From: Sequoia sempervirens
Taxonomy: Eukaryota; Streptophyta; Pinopsida; Cupressales; Cupressaceae
Reading direction: 5' to 3'
NCBI GenBank assembly: GCA_007258455.2
Contig: VDFB02000001.1
Span: 10,295,755 to 10,359,754, forward strand
DNA: 64,000 nucleotides
Shown here in pieces: positions 1 to 10,021 of the stretch. Position numbers and translations under genes: made by a program. The notes beneath the pieces are model-generated. The model did not search any database. It was not told the DNA's origin and worked only from the letters and a program-made list of their open reading frames with translations. Positions within the stretch are counted from its first letter, which is position 1. Each line of letters begins with the position of its first letter.

Positions 1-391
1 AAGCATGAATTTTCCCTTCAACTTGGCAATCATCCTATCCTAAGTAATCTTGAATTTTCCTTTATTTTTCCTTTCTTCTTGAACATAATCCCACCATAGG
101 GATGCATGACCTTTCAACTTGGTCCTGGCCAACTTCACTTGCTACTCTTCAGGTACCTCCTCAAATTCAAAGTACTTGTCCAACTCCCCTACCTAATTAA
201 GGAGTTCTTCACCATTCAAACTACCTATATATATTGGAAGTTCCATCTTCACCTTGGTTCCTTCACCCTTGACTGCTTTCAACGATCTTTCCATTCTCAC
301 ATCATCAACATCCCTCTCTTCTTGAGGTTCTTCTTGAGGTGTTTCATTCACCACTTCTTCTTCTTGGTCATTCATATCCCTATAATGACTC
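1..391 (-). pseudogene. gypsy-A gag, core fragment (continues outside window)
   Basis: The minus frame gives an acidic stretch (QEEEVVNETPQEEPQEERD), then KVKMELPIYIGSLNGEELLN and further down KYFEFEEVPEE and GHASLWWDYVQEERK, which is the retrotransposon gag core of plant Ty3/gypsy elements. Stops interrupt it (for example after EVPEE and after KFKIT). It resumes the frame that ends at 7648, so the two pieces are one gag split by copia-A. Confidence 0.7.
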
Positions 392-1605
392 TGTTGGCAA
401 CACAAGGGAAGACAACTAAGAAGGGGGGTGAATCAGTTGTCACGAAAATTAAAATTATTCAACTTATTCTCAAATCTGATAAATAAACATGAAAGCATGA
501 ACCATCAACACATCAGAAACACACAACACCAATATTTTTTAATGGAAACCCTATTAGGGGAAAAACCACGGTGGAGGTCAGTCCACAAGATTATACCCTA
601 TTAAAAGTATAAAAGAAAATAGGGAATGCACATGCATTCAGGCACACTGCCTAGAGCCCACTGCTCAAATACAACAAGGCTTACTGCCCAATGGAAGACA
701 CACTGTCTTACAGAAACATTCAAATTACATCCACAAGATTTTGAATTGAGAAAATAGCATCTGCTAATGCTTGATTACAATTTCGATTAAGCACATAAAT
801 ACTACTCACTCTTCTTCACACTTCTTCACACTCTGTCTTTGCCTTCAAAATATTGGAACATTATTCGCGTACACCATACATTCAAATGGTATAAACAATC
901 ACATATATAGCTGCAACAAGAGATTACATCGCTACATGTCGGCTTCAACAAAATAATAAAACATATACAAACTGTCAGCCCAAATCAATAAATAATTTTC
1001 AATGTGAATCAACCAATATTGGCCACAACATAATAGGGACCCAAAAAAAAATCGTCGAACACAAAACACCTTCAAAAATTATGCCTCGAAGATCCACAAC
1101 ATGCTGCAATCACCCTATCGACTATGAACATGAAAAAACATGAACACGCAAAATAAAATCACCAATCGCAAGCACAATGATCAATGCAGACGTGCAACAT
1201 AGATAGAGCACAATCTAGGAGAATCCATGAGCATCATGAATCATTAGAAAAACATCCAAAACAACTCAAATTACTAGAATCACATTATCTTCTTTTAGGA
1301 ACACCAACTGAAGCAACATAAAAACTGTTAGAACACAGATACTCATAACTTGATCAAATCTTCATGTGGATCTCTGAAACTTAACTTGGATAAACTAGAT
1401 ATACTCAACAAAAAACCCTTTAATCCACAACTTCTTATCATCAACATACTGAGCTCGCCACCATGCTGAACTTCACTTCATCACTGACAACTTGCAACTT
1501 GTTTTATTACAATTTTCTCAATATCCTCGACATATACAACCTTTAATGACATTAATTCCAATAGTGTTGACATCAATGACAACCACATATCAACAACATC
1601 CAACA
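392..1605 (-). repeat. 3' LTR of copia-A
   Basis: 1214 bp, starting TGTTGGCAACAC and ending CATCCAACA on the plus strand. It repeats 6146 onward with roughly 90% identity by eye, including the GAAACCCTATTAGGGGAAAA segment. The inner end abuts a polypurine tract. Confidence 0.9.
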
Positions 1606-1619
1606 ATCTCCCCCTTTGG
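1606..1619 (-). other. Polypurine tract of copia-A
   Basis: The minus strand reads CCAAAGGGGGAGAT directly before the 3' LTR start TGTTGGATG. This is the usual plus-strand primer site. Confidence 0.85.
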
Positions 1620-1922
1620 CATTGATGGCAACACATGATGTGAGAAACACCATCAACACAACTTTCTCTTAGCACTTTCTCCCCCTTAGATTTGACTCTT
1701 TTCTCCTCAACTTTTTCACATGACTCTTCTCCCCACAAATTTTTTCACATGACTCTTCTCCCCCTTTCAAATCAATGAAAAAGATACATATCAACAACAT
1801 ACCACAATATGACAAAGATAATGTGTATCTTTCTCCACACAAGCTCTGAACCATATTTCTGAACATCTAACTACTCCCCCTCTGTAGTAGCCACCACAAC
1901 ATCAATTTGGATCAAGATATGA

Positions 1923-2747
1923 CTATGAAATGCATGAATTGATGCAAGTCAAAGCATCTTTGTTCTGATTAGGAGGGGTAATCACCCCTAACTTCCCTCT
2001 GAGATACTCAAAAGTATCCTTAGGAAAATGCTTGGTAAAGATATTTGCAATCTGTTCCTTAGTAGGAACATACTCCAATCTGACTTCCTTTTCACTCACC
2101 TTCTCTCTCAAAAAGTGAAACTTGATAGATATATGCTTGGTTTTTGAATGCAGCACCCGATTCTTAGAAATGTTAATTTCACTTGAATTATCACAAAATA
2201 TAGCAATAGGTTCATCATACACAATTCTGATAACTTTCAACATATGCTTCATCCACAATACTTGAGTACAATTGCTAGTAGTAGCAATGTATTCTTCCTT
2301 TGTAGTAGATAAAGAAATGGCATTCTGCTTCTTACTTAACCATGAAATGAGATTCTTTCCCAAGAAAAATGCACCACCACTGGTACTCTTCCTATCATTC
2401 ACATCTCTTGCCCAATCAGCATCAGTAAAAGCACTCAAAGTAAGGTCATCTTCTTTAGGATACCATAGGCCAAAATCAACTGTCCCCTTCAAGTATCTGA
2501 AAATCCTCTTCATAGTTGTCACATGTGATTCCTTAGGATCAGCTTGAAATCTTGCAACAATGCATACAACATTCATGATATCATGTCTAGTTTGAGTTAA
2601 ATAGAGCAATCCACCAATCATCAATCTATATCTAGTCTGATTTGCTTTAGGTGAATCATCATCTTGTGTCAACTTACATCCATTCACCATAGGTGTACCA
2701 ATTGGCTTTGAATCTTCCATACCAAACTTCTTTATAATTTTTTTCAC
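1923..2747 (-). pseudogene. copia-A RT thumb and RNase H
   Basis: Open for 274 codons. It opens with KKIIKKFGMEDSKPIGTPM and includes the copia connection block (YLTQTRHDI, RYLKGTVDFGLWY). RNase H follows: FTDADWARDVNDRKSTSG with the first Asp, TTKEEYIATTSNCTQVLW with the Glu, FCDNSSEINISKN with the Asp, and a KHISIKFHFLREKV tail. It ends close to the 3' LTR, as expected. The open frame probably starts upstream; two TAG codons cut it off from RT. Confidence 0.88.
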
Positions 2748-2771
2748 ATACTTGGACTAAGATATAAAGAT

Positions 2772-3513
2772 CTATTTATCTAGTTGAGTAATTTGCAATC
2801 CCAAAAAGAATTTCATCTCTCCAATCATATACATATCAAACTCACTTTGCATCTCATAAGCAAACTTCATGCAAAAACTATCATCTCCTCCAAAAATGAT
2901 ATCATCAACAAAGACTTCAACAATCAAATCTTTATCATGATCAATCTTGAAATACAAATTACTATCAATAGTACCTTTGTTAAATCCAAGCTTCAACAAA
3001 TATTTGTCCAATCTGGCATACCATGATCTTGGGGCTTGCTTGAGTCCATACAATGCTTTCTTCAACCGGAAAACCATATCTCTCTGATCAATCAATTGAA
3101 ATCCATTCGGTTTCTCAACATACACTTCTTCTTCCAGTTCACCATTTAGAAATGTTGACTTAACATCCATCTGATATTTACCTTGAAGTTTTTGTAAGCA
3201 GCATAAGCAAGAAATAATCTCACAGCTTCAATCCTAGCTCAACAAGAGAAAAAGTTTTAATAAAGTCAGTTCCTTCCATCTGAGAATAACCTTTACACAC
3301 CAGTCTTGCTTTGTTTCTAACAACTTCACCTTTCTCATTCAATTTGTTTCTAAAGACCCATTTAGTTCCAATTACATTTGTGTCCTTAGGTCTAGGAACA
3401 AGAATCCATGTATCATTCTTCTCAATTTGTAGTAGTTCTTCTTTCATTACTTCAACCCAATGTTCATCTTTGCATGCTTCATTGACACTGTTAGGCTTAA
3501 TCTTCGAGATCAA
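2772..3513 (-). pseudogene. copia-A reverse transcriptase
   Basis: The N-terminal block includes NDTWILVPRPKDTNVIGTKW and a C-terminal piece from MDVKSTFLNGELEEEVYV to FVDDIIFGG, where VDD corresponds to the catalytic YVDD box (Phe for Tyr). Between them (about 3170-3250) small indels shift the frame around the expected FAPVARIEA block. Two in-frame TAG codons just before the next segment (near 2755-2780) would be Gln codons in an intact copy. Confidence 0.88.
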
Positions 3514-3686
3514 ACAATATTCTTCTACAATTCTTCTCCTAGTTTGAAACCTTTATTCTTATCACCTATAATCTGATCTTCTGAATGATTTAGTCTTACA
3601 TACCTTGGATTCTTAGGATGTTCTTGAACTTTAGGCTTTTGTGATCTCACTTCTGCACTTTCACTAGTTCCTTCCTCTTGATTTTC

Positions 3687-4691
3687 TCAATTCACCAGAA
3701 TGATCTGAACTTGATTTGAAGTATGAACTTTGTTTCCTTTATCTGAACTGTCATTTTGATCATCTGAATCATATCCATAGGTTCTGGATGGTCTAACTAT
3801 CTCTTCCTCAACCTTGACATTAACACTTTCAACTACTTTCCTCAATCTCTTATTGTAGCACCGATAGGCCTTGCTTTTAGTATAATAACCAAGAAAGATT
3901 CCTTCATCACTCCTAGCATCAAACTTTCCTATATCTTCATCTCTTTTGATAAAGCATTTACTCCCAAATATTTTGAAGTATCTAATTGTAGGCTTATTAC
4001 CATACCATAGCTCATAAGGAGTCTTATCAGTATCACCTTTGACTTGTACCCAGTTGAGAGTGTAAACAATAGTAATCATGGCTTCTCTCCAGTATATATA
4101 AGGAACATTTCCTTCCAGCATCATAGTCCTAGCAGCTTCTTCAATTGTCTTGTTCTTCCTTTCCATAACTCCATTTTGTTGAGGGATCTGTGGGGAAAAT
4201 AATTGTCTCTTTATCCCATGCTCTTCACAAAAGGAATTAAACTCACCAGAAGTGAATTCACCACCTCTATCTAATCTCAGACATTTAATCTTCACACTTG
4301 TCTCTGTCTCAACCATAGCCTTGAAAATCTTGAATTTCTCCAGAGCTTCAGATTTTTCCCTTAATAAAGTAACCCACATCATTCTAGAATAATCATCAAT
4401 GACTAACATGAAATACCTATAACCTTGTAAAGTTCTGACTCTAGAAGGACCACACAAGTCAATATACACAAGCTCCAACACTTCATTTGAACAATGTTGT
4501 TTGCTCTGAAATGAAACTCTAGTTTCCTTCCCTAACTGACATTCCTTCCATATAGTATTAGTAGGTTTTACCAACTTAGGAAGATCTCTCACAGCCTGAG
4601 TAGAACTTATCTTGATAATATTATCAAAGTTTACATGACACAATCTCCTATGCCACAACCAACTTTCATCAGTTCTTGAGCAATCAAACAA
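3687..4691 (-). pseudogene. copia-A integrase (GAG-pre-integrase plus core)
   Basis: A 334-codon open stretch. GAG-pre-integrase comes first (WHRRLCHVNFDNI, then a CQLGK motif), followed by the DDE core: Asp in LVYIDLCGP, Asp in LRLDRGGEF, and Glu in NGVMERKNKTI. All three catalytic acidic residues are present. The C-terminal part has the copia GKFDARSDEGIFLGY and KAYRCYN motifs. It would insert element cDNA into the host genome. It ends at a TGA that may be a mutated Arg codon, because the linker to RT continues in the same frame. Confidence 0.88.
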
Positions 4692-5374
4692 ATTTTAATA
4701 GCAACATTTAGGTGAAAGATATTACCCTTTGTTTTTGTACCAGATGCAATCACATTTCTGGAACTCCCCAATATTCTACACTTTCCATCCTTGAACTGAA
4801 GATTGTATCCCTTCTCAACCATCTTTCCAACACTTACAAGATTATGCTTCAAACCTTCCACATATAGGACATCATCAGTATTATGCTTACCATCAAGAGA
4901 AATGGATCCTCTACCATAGATTACACTTTCTTTGTCATCACCAAATCTTACAACACCATCATCATACTTTTCCAAGCTCACAAATTTACTTTTATCACCT
5001 GTCACATGTGATGAGAGCATCCACTATCAATCACCCATTCATCTTTTTCTTCAACTCGAGAAACTAGCAGATTCGGTAGGGGTTGGATCATTTTCCTTGA
5101 TAGTAATAAATACCCATTCATCCTCACTTACATTCCCTTTATCAAATTCATCATTTGTCACACCTTCATCAACAACATAATAACTCTTCCTTTGAAATCT
5201 AGGCTTGTTAGGTCTTGGCTTAGGAACTCTTTCTAGAAACCTTGATGCAAAATGACCAATCTTATTACAAGAAAAACATTTAATAGGCAACTTCCCTTTA
5301 TACTTACTTTCTCCTCTGGCTTCTCTCTTGACAATAAGTGCTTCAAGCTCATCCATTTTTCTCCTCTTCTTCAA
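4631..5374 (-). pseudogene. copia-A CCHC knuckle and aspartic protease
   Basis: The knuckle reads CFSCNKIGHFASRF, so the fourth zinc ligand (Cys) is replaced by Phe. The protease active-site block WVIDSGCS is visible near 5030, but a small insertion shifts the frame immediately after it. The rest continues as HVTGDKSKF with YVEGLKHNLVSVGKM, a standard copia protease region. It would process Gag-Pol. The frameshift beside the catalytic Asp makes it inactive. Confidence 0.8.
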
Positions 5375-5375
5375 T

Positions 5376-6090
5376 CTCTCTCATTTCCTCCTCATACTTG
5401 AACATTTTCTAGAAGAAATTTCTCTTGGATCATATATCTGCTTATCTTTTCCAAAAATAGTAGCTTTGAATGCAGATTTTGTCTTAGGAAGAGCATGACC
5501 AAACTCACTCAACTAAAAACCAGTAAGCTTACCAATCAACATATCTCTAGTTACATTTGTCATAGTTTGGATCTCCTCAATAGTAGTAGTGTTGGCTTTG
5601 TATGCAGTAGGCAAGGATCTAAGCACTTTAGCAACAATCTCTAATTCTTCCAATGTTCCACCAACACATTTGATACTACACACAAGTTCATTCACTCTCT
5701 ACATAAAAGAAATAATGTTCTCATCATCACCCATTCTCAACATTTCATATTTCACTTTCAGGATTTACAACTTATCAATCTTCACATGTGCATCACCTTC
5801 ATACAAAGTTTCCAACTTTTTCCAGATCTGATAAGCAGTTTCAGATACATAACATTTGTCATCTCGAAATCAATCAGAGCATTCAAGAATGCTTCCTTAG
5901 CCCTGATATTGTACTCGACATCCTTAATCTCAACAACAGTAGAAGGACCACTCTGTGGGATGATATATCGATTCCTTGTAATGTTCCAGTAGGGTTCACC
6001 AATGCATCTCAGATGACACTCCATTTGAGTCTTCCACAAAGAATAATTTGTTCCATCAAATCTTGAACTATCCTTCTTATATGTCGCCAT
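5376..6090 (-). pseudogene. copia-A gag
   Basis: ATG at 6090 starts MATYKKDSSRFDGTNYSLWKT, a typical copia Gag opening. Further blocks include EAFLNALIDFEMTNVMYL and, after a break, LVCSIKCVGGTLEELEIVAKVLRSLP. Gag would form the virus-like particle. Frame breaks near 5780 and stops near 5513 show decay. It sits directly downstream of the PBS, which supports the chosen start. Confidence 0.8.
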
Positions 6091-6132
6091 CTTGGATCAC
6101 CTCAAGCTATTAAACTTCTTCCAAGGAACCTT

Positions 6133-6143
6133 CTCTGATACCA
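6133..6143 (-). other. Primer-binding site of copia-A
   Basis: The minus strand reads TGGTATCAGAG, a perfect match to the complement of the initiator Met-tRNA 3' end, two bases inside the 5' LTR. Confidence 0.9.
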
Positions 6144-6145
6144 AT

Positions 6146-7647
6146 TGTTGGCAACACAAGGGAAGACAACTAAGAGGGGGGGTGAATCAGTTGTCATAGA
6201 AATTAAAATTATTCAACTTATTCTCAGATCTGATAAATAAACATGAAAGCATGAAACATCAACACATCAGAAACACACATAACACCAAATTTTTTTACGT
6301 GGAAACCCTATTAGGGGAAAAACCATGGTGGAGGTCAATCCACAAGATTATACCCTATTAAAAGTATAAAAGAAAATAGGGAATGCACATGCATTCAGGC
6401 ACACTACCTAGAGCTCACTGCTTAAATACAACAAGGCTTACTTCCCAAAGGAAGACACACTGTCTTACAAAAGCATTCGGATTACATTCACAAGATTTTG
6501 AACTGAGAAAATAGCATCTGCTAATGCCTGACTACAGTTATGATTAAGCACATAAACATTGCTCACTCTTCTTCACACTTATTCACACTCTGTCTCTACC
6601 TTCAAAATATTGGAACATTATTCGTGCACACCATATATTCAAATGGTATAAAAAATTGCTTATATATATATCTGCAACAAGAGATTACATCACTACATGT
6701 TGGCTTCAACAAAATAATAAAACATATACAAACTGTCGACCCAAATCAATAAATAATTTTCAATGTGAATCAACCAATGTCAGCCACAACATAATAGGGA
6801 CCCAAAACAAAATCCTTGAACATGAAATACCTTCAAAAATTATGCCTCGAAGATCCACAACACACTATAATAATCACCTTGTCGGCCAAGAACATTAAAA
6901 AACATGAAGATGCAAAAGAAAATCACCAATCACGAGCATAACGATCAATGTGGACGTGCAACACAGATAGAGCACGATCTAGGAACATCCACGAGCATCA
7001 TGAATCATTAGAGAAGCATCCGCAACAACTCAACTTACTAGAATCACATTATCTTCTTTTAGGAACACCAATTGAAGCAATAGAAAAACTATTAGAACAC
7101 AGATACTCATAACTCGATCAAATCTTCACGCAGATCTCTTAAACTTAACATGGATAAACTAGATATACTCGACAACAAACCCTTTAATCCACAACTTTTG
7201 ATCATCAACATACTGAGCTCACCACCATGTTGAACTTTACTTCATCACTAACAACCTACAACTTGTTCTATTACAATTTTCTCAATATCCTCGACATATA
7301 CAGCCTTTAATGACATTAAAATGCCATGAGTCTTGACATCAATGACAACCACATATCAACAACATCCTTGACATACTCCTCTTCTTTGGTTAACTTCCAT
7401 TGCAGTGAGTCTTGCATTCAAACTAACATGGATAAACTAGATATACTCAACAACAAACCCTTTAATCCACAACTCCTGATCATCAACATACTGAGCTCGC
7501 CACCATGTTGAACTTCACTTCATCACTGACAACTTGCAACTTGTTCTATTACAATTTCCTCAATATCCTCAACATATACAACCTTTAATGACATTAATGC
7601 CAATAATGTTGACATCAATGACAACCACATATCAACAACATCCAACA
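6146..7647 (-). repeat. 5' LTR of copia-A with internal tandem duplication
   Basis: Same termini as the 3' LTR but about 290 bp longer. A segment near its U3 end, together with the first ~50 bp of flanking gypsy DNA, is present twice (7150-7427 and 7428-7701). A TATATATAA stretch on the minus strand near 6660-6668 is a candidate TATA box. Confidence 0.88.
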
Positions 7648-7794
7648 TACTCCTCTTCTTTGGTTAGCTTCCATTGCAGTGAGTCTTGCATCCAAACTAA
7701 CTCTCATTTCCCTCATTTCTCTAGCAAGGGCTTCTCCCAATTGTGTTTCTATTCTTTATGCCACCCTTTCGGCAGCATTGAGTCTTGGAGGCAT
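7648..7794 (-). pseudogene. gypsy-A gag, N-terminal fragment
   Basis: The minus frame from ATG 7794 begins MPPRLNAAERVA, then a TAG/TAA-type stop, then an Arg/Glu-rich helix (RIETQLGEALAREMREMRVSLDARL) ending in ANQRRGV. It stops at the copia-A insertion point. The continuation is at 1-391. It would encode the structural Gag N-terminus of a Ty3/gypsy element and is disrupted. Confidence 0.65.
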
Positions 7795-7845
7795 ATTTTC
7801 CCTTTTGTATTGTTAACCCTTGTATTGGTTTGCTTGGCTTAACTA

Positions 7846-7857
7846 GCTCTAATACCA
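7846..7857 (-). other. Primer-binding site of gypsy-A
   Basis: The minus strand reads TGGTATTAGAGC, one base different from the initiator Met-tRNA complement TGGTATCAGAGC used by many plant LTR elements. It lies just inside the LTR at 7862 and upstream of the gag ATG at 7794, which fixes the polarity. Confidence 0.65.
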
Positions 7858-7861
7858 ATAA

Positions 7862-8996
7862 TGATGCCAAGGATAAAAAATTTGACAAGAACAGTATTTT
7901 TCAGATTCTATGACCCTACCTTTGCAAGATTTTCTACAGCCTTCACTCTAGGCTCAACTGTCAAGGAAGACCTAATTGGGTGTTTGATATATCTTCACTC
8001 ACTCTTATGCCTTCTTACGCTTCTCAAACCCTCAACACACTCCACAGGCCTCTTCAAACCCTCACTTTTCTATGGTGAACTCAAGAACTATGGTTTTCAC
8101 TAAACCCTCAAAAACCTAGGGTTTTGATAATCTTTTTGAGCAATGAACACACTTAGGCCTGTATAACTCACACATAAAACTGATTTGTACATTTTCCTTT
8201 TGTGGACACTTGATCAACAACCTGAAGAAGGCTTCCACCAAATTCCATGCATTTTCAATGGCTCAAACTAAAGTTATGAATTTTTAAAGCTTGTTGGAAA
8301 TCCTAGCTCTGTGACGGGGTTAGTTTGCAGTATTTTGATTTTTTTTTTAAAATCACAATGAAATCACACCAAACCAAATGCATTGGATTCTAAAAACAAA
8401 ACACCAAATTTCCAACCATTTCCAAGCCTATCACTGTTCCATACAAGGTTGTACAATGCTGATTCCTGACTGTTTTAGTAGAAAATTGTCATAAATTGTC
8501 AAGAAAACAAAGTATTTTCATCAAAAACCTCCTCCACAGCTTCTTGGAGAATTCTTCTTCATTTCTTCGATATGAATGATGATTACAAAATGGTTACAAT
8601 AAAAATTACATGACTTTTCCATCAAAACTTAATGTAACTTAATGCCTTTTTGTCTTAAACTTGCAAAATATGCACTTTTACACAACCTACACTAAAAGCA
8701 ATATGAAAAGAGACCTTACAAGGTCATTTATGGTCTTTTAAGACCTTATTAGACTCAACCAACCCAAAACTAGAGCTAAGGAACAAACCCCAACCCTTCA
8801 ACAACCCAAAATCACCTAGAAAATTCAAATTTGCATTTTGGCGGGAAAGTAAAAATTTGAATTTCTAGGCCTATTTACACAACCTAAACCATTGGACATG
8901 ATCCCAATGGACCTCCTAAGACCTACACTAACTCAAAAAAGACTCATAAAATCAAAATGAGCATAAAAACATCACCAGAGTGATGCTCCTGTATCA
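7862..8996 (-). repeat. 5' LTR of gypsy-A
   Basis: About 1135 bp bounded by TGATGCC on the left and GTATCA on the right, so both termini carry the TGAT...ATCA inverted ends expected of an LTR. It sits four bases from a Met-tRNA-like primer-binding site. No second copy is in the window, so the boundaries rest on the termini and the PBS only. Confidence 0.6.
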
Positions 8997-10021
8997 ATTC
9001 TTAACTTGTAGATGAATCAATTTGAGAAAAAAGCTCTTGAGGGTGTTATAATTGTTCTTTAAGTCTTTGTTAGTGTATAATTTGAAATTGAATTTTTAAG
9101 AGTTTATAAGCTTGTTGATATGATAAGTACGATTTATCAAATACTACAATTAACTAGTAAATGAGAATCATAACAAGACAAATATCACATTTAACTAGAA
9201 AATAAAGATGATAAAAAAAACTCACATAATTCTTCAAACGCAAAGCTTTAACTTCCCATCATATAAAAAAAAACATGAGATTATAAGAAATTTATTAGCA
9301 TATCATCCTATGGCACGTATAGAAATGTCATACATATCAATAGAAATTATAAGAGATTCCTTCTTGTCCATGTTACTTTGCTTATCTTAATCTTTGTAAT
9401 TAATTTCATGGGTTTTATAACATTTCAACCAATCAAATGACGAACTCTATAAATAAAGACTAGCATTCATAAGCGTTTATTCATGTTATAGTCATTTCAA
9501 TTTAACTTGGGTTTTTCTTTTAACTAAAGAAGAGAGTCCAGTGCAATATAACTATATCTTACCATAGATAATTATACTTAGGAAGAGTTCAAAAGGATGA
9601 TGATTCTTACCATACAGTTGAAAAAGTCTAATCCTCTGATAGGTGTACAGAGGAAGAAAGAATATAAACCATACTTTCATCATAGCGATTTGAAAAATCA
9701 TACATTCAATACATAGTTTTGCTCAAAATAACAGAAAAACATTATATGTCCTTATTTACCAAATCTGTCATACACCCTCCTAACAAAAATAACTATCTGG
9801 ATAGCTTGTATTTTTAAATATTCTACACTATAATTGTGTCAAATCTGAATTCTTCATTCTGGAGAGCAAGTGAATGAGAGAAAAAAGGAAGACTAGTATA
9901 TGTCTTATTGTAATCAGAACAATAGCCCTGGTGTTGATCAGCACAACTATGCATTTATGGCAACTTTTTCATTTTTACATCAAACAAGAGGGCACTTCTA
10001 CATTGAAGCAATTAATAATAT
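8997..10021. other. Intergenic, 3' of the MYB gene
   Basis: AT-rich sequence with no convincing coding signal. The few short open frames have no recognisable motif. It lies between the gypsy-A LTR and the MYB stop codon and probably includes the MYB 3' UTR. Confidence 0.5.

Larger units (their letters stand above)
392..7647 (-). mobile_element. Complete Ty1/copia retrotransposon copia-A inserted in gypsy-A gag
   Basis: Minus-strand element with LTRs at 6146-7647 (5') and 392-1605 (3'). Features include a perfect 11-base initiator Met-tRNA PBS, a polypurine tract, and a polyprotein in the copia order gag, protease, integrase, reverse transcriptase, RNase H. Flanks are GACTC on the left and TACTC on the right, a 5-bp target duplication with one mismatch. 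The pol frame is broken by several small indels and stops, so it is not autonomous. Integrase before RT is the Ty1/copia hallmark. It would have supplied its own Gag particles and reverse-transcription enzymes. Confidence 0.92.
1..8996 (-). mobile_element. Ty3/gypsy retrotransposon gypsy-A, 5' part, interrupted by copia-A
   Basis: Minus-strand LTR retrotransposon whose 3' part lies outside the window. Seen: a 5' LTR at 7862-8996, a primer-binding site at 7846-7857, the gag start at 7794, and gag continuing at 391 down to 1 after a 7.3-kb insertion (copia-A). Joined across the insertion, the frame gives a gag N-terminus (MPPRLNAAERV) and then an acidic linker leading to a gag core (MELPIYIGSLNGEELLN, then KYFEFEEVPEE and LWWDYVQEERK). 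That wording is typical of plant Ty3/gypsy gag. In-frame stops show it is not functional. The outer target duplication cannot be checked because the other end is missing. Confidence 0.8.

Noticed and set aside
1669..1866. 65-codon frame and neighbour at 1481-1738 on the minus strand
   Set aside because: They fall in the 3' LTR, PPT and pyrimidine-rich spacer of copia-A and have no homology I can see.
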